DNA of 64,000 nucleotides from Thalassia testudinum (GCA_037157565.1 JAZHRO010000062.1:868001-932000), one strand, 5' to 3'. Numbered from the stretch's first letter, positions 35,303 to 47,850 are shown. Notes: a model not told the origin generated them from the letters alone. Translations and numbers: made by a program.

Positions 35303-36479
35303 TACTGGACCACCCTTCCTAGATTCTAGGCCTGCCGCTTTGGAATACACATTTCTTACAAAAATTGAGCATAGGCAGGGATGGCATCTAGAGGGGGGAT
35401 GCTAGTCTCAACTTGCCTAAATAAGTTCAAAAGATCTTGGTGAGAGGGCTCTGATTTTTTTTCTTAAAAGGATTGGATTACAATGCCTGAGGGTAAGGAA
35501 TAGGATTTGAATCTTGTGTTTTTGGTGTGTCTTTTTCTTCTTCTTGATTGGGATTAGGAGAGTCAATTTGCATAGGTTGAGAGTGGGTTTCATCAATTTG
35601 ATGTGAAGGCCCTAAATCAGTGGTGGTTTTCCCACTCCTCAATGTAACTGCATGTGCAATTTGGTTATGCTTGGGAGGATGTGGGGGGCACTGTTGATGA
35701 TACAAATCGGGTTGATGTTGAGGTATCGGGTTAATGGGAGGCTGATTAGTGTGGTTCTGATTTTGATTTCCACATAGATATTGGTTCCTTTGATTGACAA
35801 GGTTGGGTATGGGCTGGGATGGTAAATGTCCTGCAGGTCTCTGGGTTGGAGTAACCACAACTTGATTATGGAGATTGTTAATAACATGGGTTACTTCCGT
35901 CATCTTGCTTTGCATTCCCTACAAGGTTTTTATCATCTGGGCACTGGTGTCTTCTTGGGATGACCTAGGTTGATAGAAAGTATGATTTAAACCATACCCT
36001 CCAAATGGATTTTGTTGTTGGTGAGGAACCGGATTGGTCCAGGAGTGAGTTGGGTAATTCATCCAATTAGAGGAATTTTTAAATTGCTCCTGGAAGGTGG
36101 AGATATTTTTAGTGGGGCTCTAATTTGGAAATGTATAATTCCCTGGTGAACCATAAAAATCCTTAGAATATTGATTATACTGAGTAGGGGCAGTATTTAA
36201 TTTATGCAGATTTTCTCTCTTGAGGATGTTAGGTGGAGTTAGATGTGGAGCTTGTGGAGCTTGGGTAGGTGTGGCATGTCTCCCTTGGTTGGTTAGGTTT
36301 GTTATAGCCCTAGTCAACTGTTGTTAATTAGCTTGTAGCTGAGCCACTTGCTCAGCTATCATGGAGTAGAGATTTAGCGAGGGGGCTTGATTAGGTAGCT
36401 CTAGGGTGGGTAGATGGGGGATGGAAAAATCAGCATGCTGGTTAGATTGTGGGTTAGAGGACCTATTTTGTTTCTCCAT
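35303..36479 (-). pseudogene. C gag-like ORF (capsid core absent)
   Basis: A minus-strand ATG at 36479 opens MEKQNRSSNPQSNQ. The same frame runs to 35478 with four stops, each at a possible former Gln codon. Another frame then continues (LDAIPAYAQFL) to the junction with B near 35303-35320. The C-terminal half carries AVTLRSGKTT at about 35620-35650, the motif that marks the Athila Gag-protease border. The large capsid region seen in A1 (FSLKDKASHW, DLLRKC) is absent between the start and this motif, so the gene looks internally deleted. It is rich in Gln, Asn and Pro. No protease follows, because inverted element B is joined here. Confidence 0.72.
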
Positions 36480-37929
36480 TTTTTAAAATGCAAAGAAGAG
36501 GAAGAATGCGGGAAAAGTCTTTTTGTGCGAGGGGCAAAATCAAGTGGTCCCTCAAAGTGTGGAGTTTGGGACCGTCGTCCGTGCAGTAGTGGATGAAACA
36601 AGGAGGAGAGGACGAAGAGATGAGAGAAGTGTGCAATCAAGGAACAAAATTCTAGACCTAACTTAAATGTGACTCCCTAAAAATTAACCTAAGACTTGGT
36701 CTATCTAGGAAATAAGAAATAAATGGTGGATATCTGTTCCCTTAACAAATCTAGTTAGGCTAAATAAGGGGAAGGTTAGGCCCAAGCATGTCCTAGGAAA
36801 ATCACTGGGGGCTTGTATAAACCCACGCCTAGTCATTTGCCACGATCCCTCGGCTTGGCACTAGATATAGATGAAGGAATTGATACCAACTAAAGAAAAC
36901 TTAAAACCTAGGTAGCAAGCCTAAGTTTAATGAAACCTTAAGGGTCAAATTGCTACAAAATTTTAATTAGGTCTAGGAGCTTAAAGTCCACAAGGAATGT
37001 GATGGGCATTGGTTAGGGTAATGCCCGATTATTTCTTTTTTTTTTTGTGTGCGAATTTGGCTGGAAGTGGTGCCCAAGCCAAATCAATAGGGTTTACAAA
37101 CAAGGATTTTTTTGGTTGAAGTGTTTTAGGATTTTGATTAAGATTTAATGTCTTCTAAGATTCTCTCTTATTAATGATTCAAACAAGGTTTTGATGTTCC
37201 ACAATATTTTTAAAATCTTTTTAAGTGGTGGTCTAAACAAGACAAACAACACCACCACCTGATATAAAATCAAACAAGGAATCTAAAAATAATTTTTTTG
37301 AGTTTCTATAAAATTATTTGATCTTTTTCTGGAATTTTCATTCCTATTGGTGTCAAGAGTCAGAAATGATAGATTCAAGGAATTAATTATGCAGAAACCT
37401 CAAATTTCCTCAAAATTTTTTTAGAATTTTATATGATGTATATAACTTCTCAAGGTTTCCAGACATATAAATTTTACCCAAATCTGATGAGTAGAAAAAT
37501 TTATAAAATTCATGGATAGTAAGAAAATAGCAAGGAAACAAGGTCTGACCCCTGTACAATCCGTGAATTTTTTTTTTTTTGCTATCTAGCCAAATTATTT
37601 GAAAATTTGACTCAAGATTCTTGACTCAAAGGGTCTTCCCCGGGTGCAATTTGGTGATTTAAGGAAGCTCCTAAGTGCCCAACCTGATTTTCAAAATCAA
37701 GACAGAAGTCTAGATTTTCAAAAATCAGACACCAATAAGGTATGTTTTTGTTTTTGATAAGACAAAGCTTGGGGTACTAACATGAAGTATGTGGGAAGAA
37801 AATAAACTTGAAGCTTCTGCTCTAAGTGCTCTAACTCCCGCTCCCGCTCCTAATTTGCACCTGAAATAAAAAAAAAATTCGTGAAGATCAAGTAAGAAAG
37901 AGAGATAAATGATGTGATTAAGCCGTGCC
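36480..37929 (-). other. C 5' leader
   Basis: About 1.45 kb of AT-rich non-coding DNA between the C primer site and its gag start. It resembles the A1 leader in parts (acaaggaatgtgatgggc-like stretch near 36992). Nothing coding is visible. Confidence 0.55.
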
Positions 37930-37947
37930 TCCCCATAAATGACACCA
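37930..37947 (-). other. C primer-binding site, decayed (tRNA-Asp type)
   Basis: The minus strand reads TGGTGTCATTTATGGGGA beginning five bases from the LTR end at 37953. It agrees with the tRNA-Asp site at its start and GGGGA end; most of the differences are transitions. Confidence 0.65.
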
Positions 37948-37952
37948 AAAAG

Positions 37953-40206
37953 TGATGCAGGAAATACGTGTTTTGTTAAATATATGAAATAATGTCGTTG
38001 TACATGTAAATCTGCAATCAACTTTTAAAATTTGTGATACCCAGATAGTGGAGCATCTAGGGTCATCCAAGGAGGCCAATTTGTTAGTCACAAAGTTGGA
38101 TCTCTCTCTCGCCTCTCAAATCATTTTTTTTGTTGTTTTTATAATTTTCAAAACAATCAAGAAACGGAACATGAGATGATGATTACACTACACCTATCAA
38201 CAAACACTAAGTGACAGTAATGAAGCCTTCTCCTCTAAGCTCACCCACAAGTACGCCTAGGGTAATTAGAAGAGAAGGGGTTAGCTGCACTAAGCTACTT
38301 AAAAGCGAGAAAAACACACTAAAATTGAAAGATGAAGTTGAAGGCAAAATATGAACTTATATTGCTAGAAATTGAAGTACATGTAGAGGAGTGCTTCTTG
38401 TAAAACAACAAACTACTAGCTAATACAAGAGATAAAATGGAAGATAGAAGAAGAGAGGTATCCTCCAATAGAAGCTTCAGGAAACCCTTGCTCCAATTGC
38501 AGCTTCTCCTACAGTTGAAAAGAACTTCTCTTTAGCTTCTTCCTTCTTTAATTGGCCTTCCTTTAAGCTCTCCTCTAAAGTGGGCGTCAACCACCTTGTT
38601 GGCTCCTCCTTTTCCTGGTCGTCCCCTCATTGTAGAGAGCTCCTCCTCCTTGGGGTGGCCAAGGGAGAAGGAAGTAGAAGAAGAAGACACCAAGGGGGCG
38701 GGTAGGTTGCCCCCTTGATCTTCTTCTCTCCTTCCTCCTCCTTGGCGTGAATGGAAAGGCTATGGTGGAACCTAAAACTAAGGAAGAAGATGGTCTTATG
38801 GTGGTGGTTAGGGGAGGTATATAGGAAGGGATGGAAGGGGTGTTTGGAGTGGATATGTGTAGGGCTAGGGTTGATTCTAAGGGTGGTTATGGGTGGATAT
38901 GGGGATCCTAAGGTGTAGGTTATTTGGCGCCAAGTGTTGGGTTGCATAGGTGGGTAGTTATGGGGGTTAAGGTGTCCCTTGGTGGCCATCCACCATGGAG
39001 AGACACCATGGTTTTGGCACCACCTAAGGAAGTTTCTAGAAGTGGGGTAGGTGGAGGGTTAGGATGGGTTGTAGGCTTAGGTGTATGTTGGTGATGAGGG
39101 GGATTTTTGGAGGGAAAAGTGGCACCAACTTGGAGGTGGCTGTGGAGGGTTTTGGCGCCACTTTTGTGGTATCCCTTGGTGGTGGTAGTGGGTTGAAGGG
39201 TGGTGAAGAGTCAGCGCCAAAAATGGTTTAGGACTAGGAGATTAGGTGGACTAGGTTTAGGGCTATTTGGTGGAGCTTGGCTAGGTAGGTTTTAGGGTTA
39301 AGTAGGGATGCCAAGGAAGTGACTAGCTAAGCTAAGCTAGCTTAGCTAGTAGATGAGTAGGGTAGGAGGCAGGGGGAGATAGGGTTTTGAGGGAGAAGAG
39401 TTGGAGGAAGTAGTCTTGAGCTGCACTGGAGCTGCTGGCTGCTGAAGAGAATTGCAGGGAGCTACCTTAGCTGGCTTAGCTTGCTAGTTCTTTGCTAGCT
39501 GCTAAGCCAAGCTAAGATGAGCTGGCTTCTACTGAAATGAGCTAAGGTGAGCTGGGTCTGGTCTTCTCGGAGATTACCTAGCTAGCCAGAGTAGCTAGCT
39601 TAAGCCAAGTAGCTCAGCTCAACTAAGTTGAGCTGAGTTGAGCCTTCGGGAGTTGGACTTGAGCTGGCCTAAGCTGGTTGAGGTCATCTTCAACTGACCA
39701 GGTCTAGCTAGTTGCTAGTCCTAGTCAGGTTGTGCTTCCAGTGAACTGTTCTAGGCTGGAGAAGCTGGAATATAGTTGGGATCAACTGACTTGAGCTAGT
39801 TTGAGCTGCCATCTAGCTGAGGTGAGCTGAATGGAGCTGAGGTGAACTAACTTGAGCTACCATTTAGCTGAGATGAGCTGAATGGAGCTAAGGGTGAGTT
39901 GATCTAGCTAGAAGGAGTTGGGATCCAGCTAGGATGAGCTGGATCTAGCTGGGATGATCTAGGATCCAGCTAATATGAGCCTCTCCTTCATCTTCTGCCT
40001 TCCTAAGTGCCAAAGTATGTGGGATCTAACATTTTTCCTATTCCTGACACTTAGACAAAAATACATCAAAACTATAATAAAAATGCAATGCATGCCTAAC
40101 CAAGGTAAATGCCTAAATGCAGCCTGAAAACCCATTTGCGAAGTTAAAACCCTAAGAGCTAGATCTGTTTTACGGTATAAGAATGATCATAAACTGGCGT
40201 TTATCA
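37953..40206 (-). repeat. C 5' LTR (family F3)
   Basis: A 2254-bp LTR read from 40206 (TGATAAACGCCAGTTTATGATC) to 37953 (CCTGCATCA). It is homologous in order and orientation to F3 at 17636-22684. The AGCT-rich U3 block lies at 39290-39980, a TATATA box at 38818-38823 and the ggatgaccct motif at 38062-38073 (reverse). The primer site follows directly. Right of it, at 40207, is D2 gag; TTCGT (40207-40211) would be the target duplication, its partner not being in place because the C left end is lost. Confidence 0.82.
39290..39980 (-). repeat. AGCT-rich degenerate repeat in the C LTR U3
   Basis: This is the counterpart on the minus strand of 17850-18480: variants of agctgagatgagctgaatgg and agctagct over 690 bases. 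It is conserved in place but not in unit order between the two LTRs. Confidence 0.65.
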
Positions 40207-40894
40207 TTCGTCTTTCTTCTTTCTCCAATTCTTCTTGTTTTTACGGAATTTTCTTAATTTTCTTGAGAGAAGTGCAATGTCATCTTCATCCTCTTCTTCT
40301 TAATCTAATTCTTCTGTATCAATATGAGCCTTCAAAGAGATATCTTTCTTCTTCTTCCCTTCACCTTCATGTTCATTCATATGCGCTAGCTAGACTTCAT
40401 AAGCCATCAAGCTTCCTATGAGATCATCCAGCTGAAGTTGAGAAAGATCCTTTGATTCTTAGATCGCAATTGTCTTCGTTTCCCAATCACTTGTGAGTGA
40501 TCGGAGGATCTTTGGTACAGGGGCTTCATTAGTAATCTCTTGATCAAGATTCCTCAAGGAGTTTATGATATCAGTGAATCTCTTGTACATCTTCTTGATG
40601 GTCTCTCCTTTCTTCACATGGAAAAGCTTTTATTTTTGAGTCAGATGATTGATTCGATTTTCTTTAACCTTCGAAGTACCTTCGTGTGTGACCTCAAAAG
40701 TGTTCCGTATTTCATATGCAATTTTTCAGGCGAAAACTTTGTTGAACTCCTCCTTTGATAACTCGAAAAGATGGGATTCATTGGCTTGTCATTATGAGTA
40801 GCCTTCTTTTTCTGATCTGAAGTAACTACTACTCCTTTCTTCTCTAGATGCGTATACTTGGATGTTATCACATCTCATACCTTGTAGTCCATTG
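40207..40894 (-). pseudogene. D2 copia gag, C-terminal side
   Basis: Continuation of the D2 gag beyond the D1 insertion. Minus-strand frames give DVITSKYTHLEKKGVVVTSD (40810-40870), then KKMYKRFTDIINSLRNL, QLDDLIGSLMAYEV, and an acidic EEEDEDDIALLSRKLRKF segment near 40260-40310. These are the usual landmarks of a UBN2-type copia Gag, with several stops and frame changes. It is cut at 40206 by the C 5' LTR. Confidence 0.75.
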
Positions 40895-42343
40895 TGAAAT
40901 TTGCACAAGATGGGGGGTGATTTATGATATGAATAAAAATTAAAGCAATTAAAATCAAACCATAAAAATCAAACCACAAATTGACACAAAGATTTAAAGA
41001 GGAAACCCAAATTGGGAAATACCTCTACCTAATTATCCCTAACTAGGATTTTGCCCTTGCAATCACAAGAAAACACTAACCACATCACAAATCCGAGGGT
41101 GATGTACCTCTTGTACAAAACCACTTCTTGGACAACCCTAAGAAGTCTTTTGTTCTCCCAAAACAGAGAAGAACGGGAAGCCTAAAACCTAGGCACCCAA
41201 CAAAATGAAAATTTGAATATCAAATGTACAATAAGTCCATAGAGCCAAGGTTATGTGTAAATGTAAGTGTGATCAAAATAGAACTTGAAAAATACTCCCA
41301 TAAACTTTCTTTTTCGAATTAGTGGAGTAAAGTACCAAGGAAGCAGAGTAGAAATTTTTTGTTGTTGAAAGATGGCAATGGAGCACTTTGAAAACACTTT
41401 GCAATCTCTAGAATGATGGAAATCTTGAGCAAGAGAGAGTGTGTTGTGTGTAAAACTCTTAAGCCAACATAGGATATTTATAGAGAGTGTTTAGAGGCTT
41501 AATAACCACCTTAGCTTGAAGATCAAACGTTTAGATTTCAAATAAAAGGGTGCAATTTTGAAAAGAAATGATTCAGTTCAAAATATCTTGAAATTAATAA
41601 ATTAACACTCATATAAGAAGATTAATGCACTATAGTTAATCGATTAATGAAGAAATAATTAATTGATTAATTTCTGCATAACTTAGTTTAGTCCAGAACA
41701 TAAAATTCAAAATTAATTGATTAACCAATTTCTTGAATCAATTAACCCAAGGAGTACCCTATTGGGTTTCTAATCGATTAATTTTTAGATTCAATCGATT
41801 AATTTTTCATATCCAATACAAAGAGCTTGTGTTCAAGTCTAAAATTAATTGATTAACCATTTTTCTTAATCGATTAATTTTCAATTTTGAACATTGAACA
41901 ATTTGAAAGTTGTCTTTTCAAAAAAGTAGGATTTCAGACCTCTACCTAACCTTCTAAATGACCTTTAAGCATTCTTAATCAATTAATTTTGATTATTTTT
42001 TAATTCATTTCAAATTTCTAAGTGATTTTCTATAATAGTGCTATGTGTTAAAGTGTGGTGCATTGGCTCTTATACAAAGCTTCTAGAAACATAAAAAGAA
42101 CATATAGAGCTTACTTTGACTTAATGAAGTCTTAAAAAACATGTTTCTTGATCCTTGAGACTTCTTTGAGCTATTCAACATATGTAAAGCTTCATCTTGT
42201 TGTTGAGCTACATCAAAATATCCATCTAACATCTTCAATCATCTTCATCTTAATTTTTACTTCATGCATCTTTCATGTCTAAGTATAACTCTGAAATACA
42301 AAGTTAGATCAAAATTTGGTTGACTTAGTACTTTGCACTAATA
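40895..42343 (-). repeat. D1 3' LTR
   Basis: A 1449-bp partner of 49542-50982. In transcription sense it starts TATTAGTGC, a decayed TG start. TATAAATA (minus) lies at 41475-41482. U3 carries many ttaatYgattaa motifs (41590-42000), several changed from CG to TG relative to the other LTR. Confidence 0.92.
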
Positions 42344-42358
42344 ATCTCCCCCTTTTTG
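42344..42358 (-). other. D1 polypurine tract
   Basis: The minus strand reads AAAAAGGGGGAGAT directly before the 3' LTR. Two further G-run tracts lie upstream at 42439-42456 and 42511-42522. Such multiple tracts are known from Sirevirus elements. Confidence 0.85.
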
Positions 42359-42790
42359 ATGTTTAACAAAATAAGTTCATAAAAATCACTTTGGAAAGGA
42401 AATAATATAAACATGGCATAGTTCATAAAAGATTTGTTTTCCTCCCCCCTATCAAAAAGCTTTTATGCCTATATAGATTTAGCAAGTAATTTTTATGACA
42501 TATATCTCATCACCCCCCTTTTGTGAACATGAAAAAGAGACATAAACATATATACATGTCAAATTCGAAAGTGCTTAAACCATAAGAAATGATAAAGAAA
42601 GACATAACATTCATAAAAACTGAAATTGCTTAAAATCCATAACCTACTTAACTATTACAAGGCTTCATTATTCAAATTGGAAATAAACTAGATAGAGTCA
42701 ACAATAGTAAAAACTAGAAGCAACCATCATAGCAACACAAGCACAACTGAAAATAGAAAACATATCAACCATCATTTTGTCTTCACTTTT
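42359..42790 (-). other. D1 3' non-coding region with extra polypurine tracts
   Basis: AT-rich DNA between the last ORF and the 3' LTR. The only clear structure is the pair of purine runs named in the polypurine-tract entry, separated by about 60-80 bases. Confidence 0.6.
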
Positions 42791-44340
42791 TCAATCCTTC
42801 TTCTTCCCTTTCTTTAGTTCCTTGAGATCTTTCTTGTTGCTTGCAAGGTCTTGCTTGACATTCATCTCAAAATGAGAGAAGCGACTTTCAATACTATCAA
42901 GAACCCTCACCATTTGTTTGCGATCTTCATTTTGTTTCCTCATAATCAGTCTAAGATCAGACATGATGACTGGATTACAATCATCATTCTCCATATAGTC
43001 CCAATCAACATTGTATGCATGCTCTTTATCAACCGGAGGACATGATATGAAAGAATGATGGAGAAATAGCAGATGAAGAACCACCAGCTTCTCCAGGAGT
43101 ACTCATGGTGGCTAGAACATCATCTTCAGAGTTCTCTTCTTCATCTTCATCTTCATCTTCATCTTCTTCATGAACTCGCACTACAGCCTTGTTCAATCTT
43201 TTAATTTTGACACTGTCAAAAAATTCAAGTTTCTAATCCAAAGGTTACTAAGAGAGATCAATATTTGTACGAAGAAAAAGATGAGATAAAAGGATGCCAA
43301 ATGGACAGGAACCACCATGGATATTATTCATATGACGAAGAATCATAAGCGACCAATTAAGCTTGATTTTTCTTATAATGCAATAAATAACCTAAGCTAT
43401 ATGATGAGGACAATGATTGAAGCCACCGGCCTTTCCAAAGAATGACCAATCTATGACATAGGCAAGGAAACGAGGAACAAAATCAAGGGTGTTGGTAGAC
43501 AAAGGCTTCTTAGAATGATGAAGTTCTCCAGGTGCAAGTAAAGCCCTTCTAACAACATCAAAATTATGCCACATCTTCTCATGTTTTACCTATGCAATCA
43601 ATTTTACAAACTTCAGGGATCCCTTTTGCATCAACATTGACTTTTACATGAAGTACTTAGGATTTTAAAACAAATCTACCATCTTCTCCTACTTATTAGA
43701 GATTTGAATAGAAAAGTCTAACAAGAGATGGGTAGATCCCTTTCACTACATGACCAACATTGAAAGTAGGATGAAAGTAGGTTCTCATCTTTTGGTATGT
43801 GAAGAGTTCTTCAATGTTTACCCCATGTACAACCTTAAGTTCACCAAACAAAATAGGTTGAAGAGTAGTGCAAATGGCATTCCCTAAGTTTGGAATAATA
43901 TCGGTGTTGTGCAGTTGGTGTAAAGACATAAGGAGACACCAAATTGTTCTTGGTAGGTGGTGTAGTTCAACAGATTTCCCTTCTAGACTTAGGTGTGATT
44001 CTCAGAAATAGTAGGAACATATTTCTAAAATTAATCGATTAATAAACAATTAATTAATCAATTGACGAATGAGAATGAGAGAAATAGACAAAAATAGAGA
44101 TCAAATCAAGAGGGTTTTTGGATAAAAATGTATTGCAGCAACCATTGAACCAAAACACGTTAAAAAACACAAACAAAATCTAAAGAGAAACAAGAAATTG
44201 AAAAGATTTTGATTATCCCTAAAATGATCAAAATATATGAATATCAAGAAGATCAACAACACAAGAAGGTTAAGAATCATGCTTACAGCCCAAATAGATA
44301 TGGAGGAACTTTCTTGAGGAGTTTGAGCTGTAAGAGCCAT
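42791..44340 (-). pseudogene. D1 second ORF (env-like position), unknown function
   Basis: The likely start is the ATG at 44340 (MALTAQTPQESSSISIWA). Several frames in order give LVRLFYSNL near 43700, a YP-LVR-FY-NL type motif found in many plant transposon-associated proteins. They continue with HHSKKPLSTNTLDFVPRFLAYVI (43392-43574), an acidic run EEDEDEDEDEEENSEDD (about 43130-43190), and a C-terminal charged, probably coiled-coil tail ending LKELKKGKKKD (42791). Sirevirus elements often carry an extra ORF here, sometimes called env-like; no signal peptide or membrane segment characteristic of an envelope was clear apart from one hydrophobic stretch near 44220-44290 in the first frame. Function is unknown. 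Confidence 0.6.
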
Positions 44341-44849
44341 TCAAGAAGCTTTGGGTTGCTTGAAGAGATGAAGAGGTAAGGTTTTTGGAAGAGAAATGAG
44401 GGAAGTTTTGTCTTTTAAGGTTAGGAGAGAGAATGGGGACGGTTCAAGAGGTATAACCACCTCTTTAATTGGTTAAAAGCCAAAGCCAGCCATTGGAAAC
44501 CGCAGGGTTTTGAGGGAAATGACCAAAATGCCCATTTCCATATTTTTCTCTGTAGAAGGTCTAAAAGTTTGAAATTAATTAATTAAGGGGATGGTTAATC
44601 AATTAATTTCTCGATTTTTCAACTATAGAGAGAATGATCATGGATTCTTGGAAATCAAAGACTATAGGTATGATTAGAGATCATATCTTAATGTATCAGG
44701 TATGAAAATGAGTAAATTGAGTATCTCAAAGTTTGAAAAGGAAAAATATCAAGAAAACCCATCAATTGATTGGTAAACTTGAGAAGACAACAATCAGTCT
44801 AAAATTAATTGATTAACTTTAGATAACAATCAAAGTACATACAATTAAT

Positions 44850-47800
44850 TAAGATTTTTTAAAGTGCAAATTCCAGGTCTTCTTCTAGTGTGAATGAATC
44901 TATCTTTAGCTAAAGATTTAGTAAGCATGTCAGCTAGTTGATCTTCTGTATTAATAAATTCTAAACTAATTTCAACTTTTAAAACATTATCCCTAAGGAA
45001 ATGATGATGTACAAAACATATTGATGTACATCAATATGTTTTGTACATCATCATTTCCATCAATATGTTTTGTCCTAGAGTGATGTACACAATTTTTGGA
45101 CAAGTTTATAACACTAGTATTATCACACAAAGTTCTAATTTTATCAAACTTAATCCCAAATCTTGTAAAATTTGTTTCATCCACAAAACCTATGAATATA
45201 TTTTGCCTCGATGGTGGAAAGGGAAACACAATTTTGTTTCTTGGAAAAACAAGAGATAAGTGCGTTTCCCAGAAATTAGCATGTCCCACTTGTACTTTTC
45301 CAATCAGTTTTGCTTCCTGCATATTCGGCATCATTGAATGCGAAAAGTTCAAGCAACAGAGTACGTGGATAAAATAAACCATAATCACTAGTAGATTTCA
45401 AATATCAAAAAATTCTTTTGACAACATTTAAGTGTAAATCTCTAGGTGAAGTTTGAAAATGAGCACACAAACAGGTAGGAAACATAATATTAGGTCTACC
45501 AGCTGTTAAATAAAGTAAAGAACTAATCATACCTTGATATTTGGTTTCATCAACTTCCTTACCTTTTTCATTCATGTCAAGACTGATATGTGTACCCATT
45601 GCAATGTCCTTTCCTTTAGAGTTCTCCTGTCCAAATTTCTTCAACAAATCCAAAGTGTATTTGGATTGATTAATGAAGATACCATCCTTCATTTGATTAA
45701 TTTGGAGACCTAGAAAGTACTTGAGTTCTCCCATGAGACTCATTTCAAATTCAGCTTGCATAACCTTAGCAAATTCTTGACAAAAAGATTCATTAGTAGA
45801 TCAAAAAATAATGTCATCTATATAAATTTGTATAACTATCAAATTAGAATTTTCTTTTCTAATAAGCAAAGTAGAATCAACTTTTGCCATTGAAAAACCA
45901 AATTTTATCAAATAATCACGTAATCTTTCGTACTAAGCCCGAAGTGCTTATTTAAGTTCGTATAAGGTTTTTTTAATCTTATAGCATGAGTCAGTAATTT
46001 GAGGATTTCAAACCAAGGGGGTTTCTTAACATGGACTTCTTTTATATAACCATTTAGAAAAGCCAATTTTACATCCATTTGATAATGCTTCAAGCCTAAG
46101 TGAGATGTAAATGCTAAAAGCATTCAGATCGACTCAATCCTTGCAACCGGTGCATAAGTCTCACCATAATCAATTTCTTCTTGTTGATTATAACCTTATG
46201 CAATCAGCCTAGCTTTATTTCTAATTACTTCCCCCACTTTCATTTGTTTTATTTCTAAAACCCATTTAGTCCCAATTAGTGAATGATTTTTAGGTTTAGG
46301 AACTAAGTCCCATACTCAGTTCCTTTCAAATTGAATTAATTCTTCTTGCATTGCCATAACCCAAGATTCATCTGCGAGAGCTTCTTCAACATTCTTAAGT
46401 ACAAGTTGAGAAACAAAGGCATTAAAGGCAAAGCTATTAAGTAATTGAGATCTTGTTTTAGCACCTTCATTAACTTCCCCAATCACCAATTCTTTAGGGT
46501 GATCTTGGTTAAATGACCAATCTTTAGGAAGATTATGAACATTACTTTCTTTAATGTTGGAAACATCTAAGAAAGGTTATTCATCATCTTCAATAATGTT
46601 TTCTTTACTTAAAGTTCGGGTAATTTCGTTGAATGAGACGTGTAATGTTTCTTCTACAATAAGTGTTCGTATCGAACACTCTATAGCCTTTACTTCAGGT
46701 GGAATAACCAATGAAGATACATTCTTCACCCTTAGCATTAAATTTATCTAAGTTTTCCTTAGTGTTAAAAATGAAACATTTTCTACCAAATACTTTAAAA
46801 TAGCTAATTTTATGTTTTCTTTCATAGTATAATTCATATGAGGTCTTATTAAGTATAGGCCTAATAAGAACTATATTCAAGACATAACAAGTTGTGTTTG
46901 TCACTTCAACCAAAAAATATTTTAGTAAACCCGATTCAATAAGCATAGTAGGTGTGCATTCTTGTAAAGTCCGATTTTTATGCTCAACAACTCTATTTTG
47001 TTGTGGTGCATGTGGAAATGAAAATTCGTGTCTTATTTCGTATTCTTCACAAAATGAAGAAAAGAATTGATTCTCGAATTCACCACCGTGATCGGAACGA
47101 ATGTGAGTAATCAAGTAACCTTTTTCATTTTGAACCAATTTCTCAAACTTTTTGAAATACTCAAAAACTTGATCTTTTTGGTTAAGAAAATACACCCACG
47201 TAAACCTTGAAAAATCATAAACAATTACATGATAAAATCTACAACCATTCAAACTTTTCGATCTAGTTGAACCAAATAAATCTAAGTGCAAAAGTTGAAG
47301 TGGCCTTGAAGTAGAAACTAGGCTGTTGTTCGTAAACGAGTTCTTATGTATCTTTCCTAAAGTGCAAGCATCACAAATTAAATGTGTCAATTTTCTTAAA
47401 TGGTAAACCCTTAACAAGATCATGCTTAATTAATTTGTTTAAGTGTCTAAAGTGCATGTGTTCTAATCTCCTATGCCAAAGAGAGTTTTTTGAATCAGAA
47501 ACCACTAAGCAATCATAAGTGTTATGTATCACAACAACATAAATATTTTTATGTCTTTTTCCTTCTAACAACATTGCACTAGTAACTTCATTAAAAATGC
47601 GAAAGAACTTAGAAGTAAACAAAACATTAAACCCTTTGTCACATATTTGGCTAACACTCAAGCAAAATAACATGACAAAAGGAGGAATTACCTCTATCGT
47701 TAGTCCCCGTACCAACTATCTCTCCAATGTGGTTGTTCCCAAATGTTATGGACCCCCTTGCTTGTATTCGATGTCGGTGAAGAGGTCCTTGTCACCGGTC

Positions 47801-47850
47801 ATGTGTTTCGAGCATCCACTATCCATAACCCATCGGCCTTTGGTAGTTGG
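44850..47850 (-). pseudogene. D1 copia pol: protease, integrase, RT, RNase H
   Basis: Protease: MDSGCSKHMTGD with the DSG triad codons at 47815-47823. Integrase: GAG-pre-integrase and zinc region WHRRLEHMHFRHLN...CDACTLGK (47371-47500), core with LHLDLFGS, IRSDHGGEF and VVEHKNRTLQE, so the D-D-E residues are kept. RT: MDVKLAFLNGYI (about 46070), catalytic YIDD intact at 45813-45824, then LMGELKYFLGLQI. RNase H: LCDNTSVINLSKN and TKHID, then a 62-bp palindrome (44997-45058) replaces the normal sequence before RDNV. Many stops and frame changes. The enzymes would act in the virus-like particle. Confidence 0.85.
44997..45058. repeat. 62-bp perfect palindrome in D1 RNase H
   Basis: Two 31-base arms (44997-45027 and 45028-45058) are exact reverse complements with no spacer. 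The centre is TTGATGTACATCAA. Part of the palindrome matches the expected RNase H coding sequence around the KHID motif; the rest is its inverted copy, so it looks like a template-switch event rather than an old element end. Confidence 0.93.
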
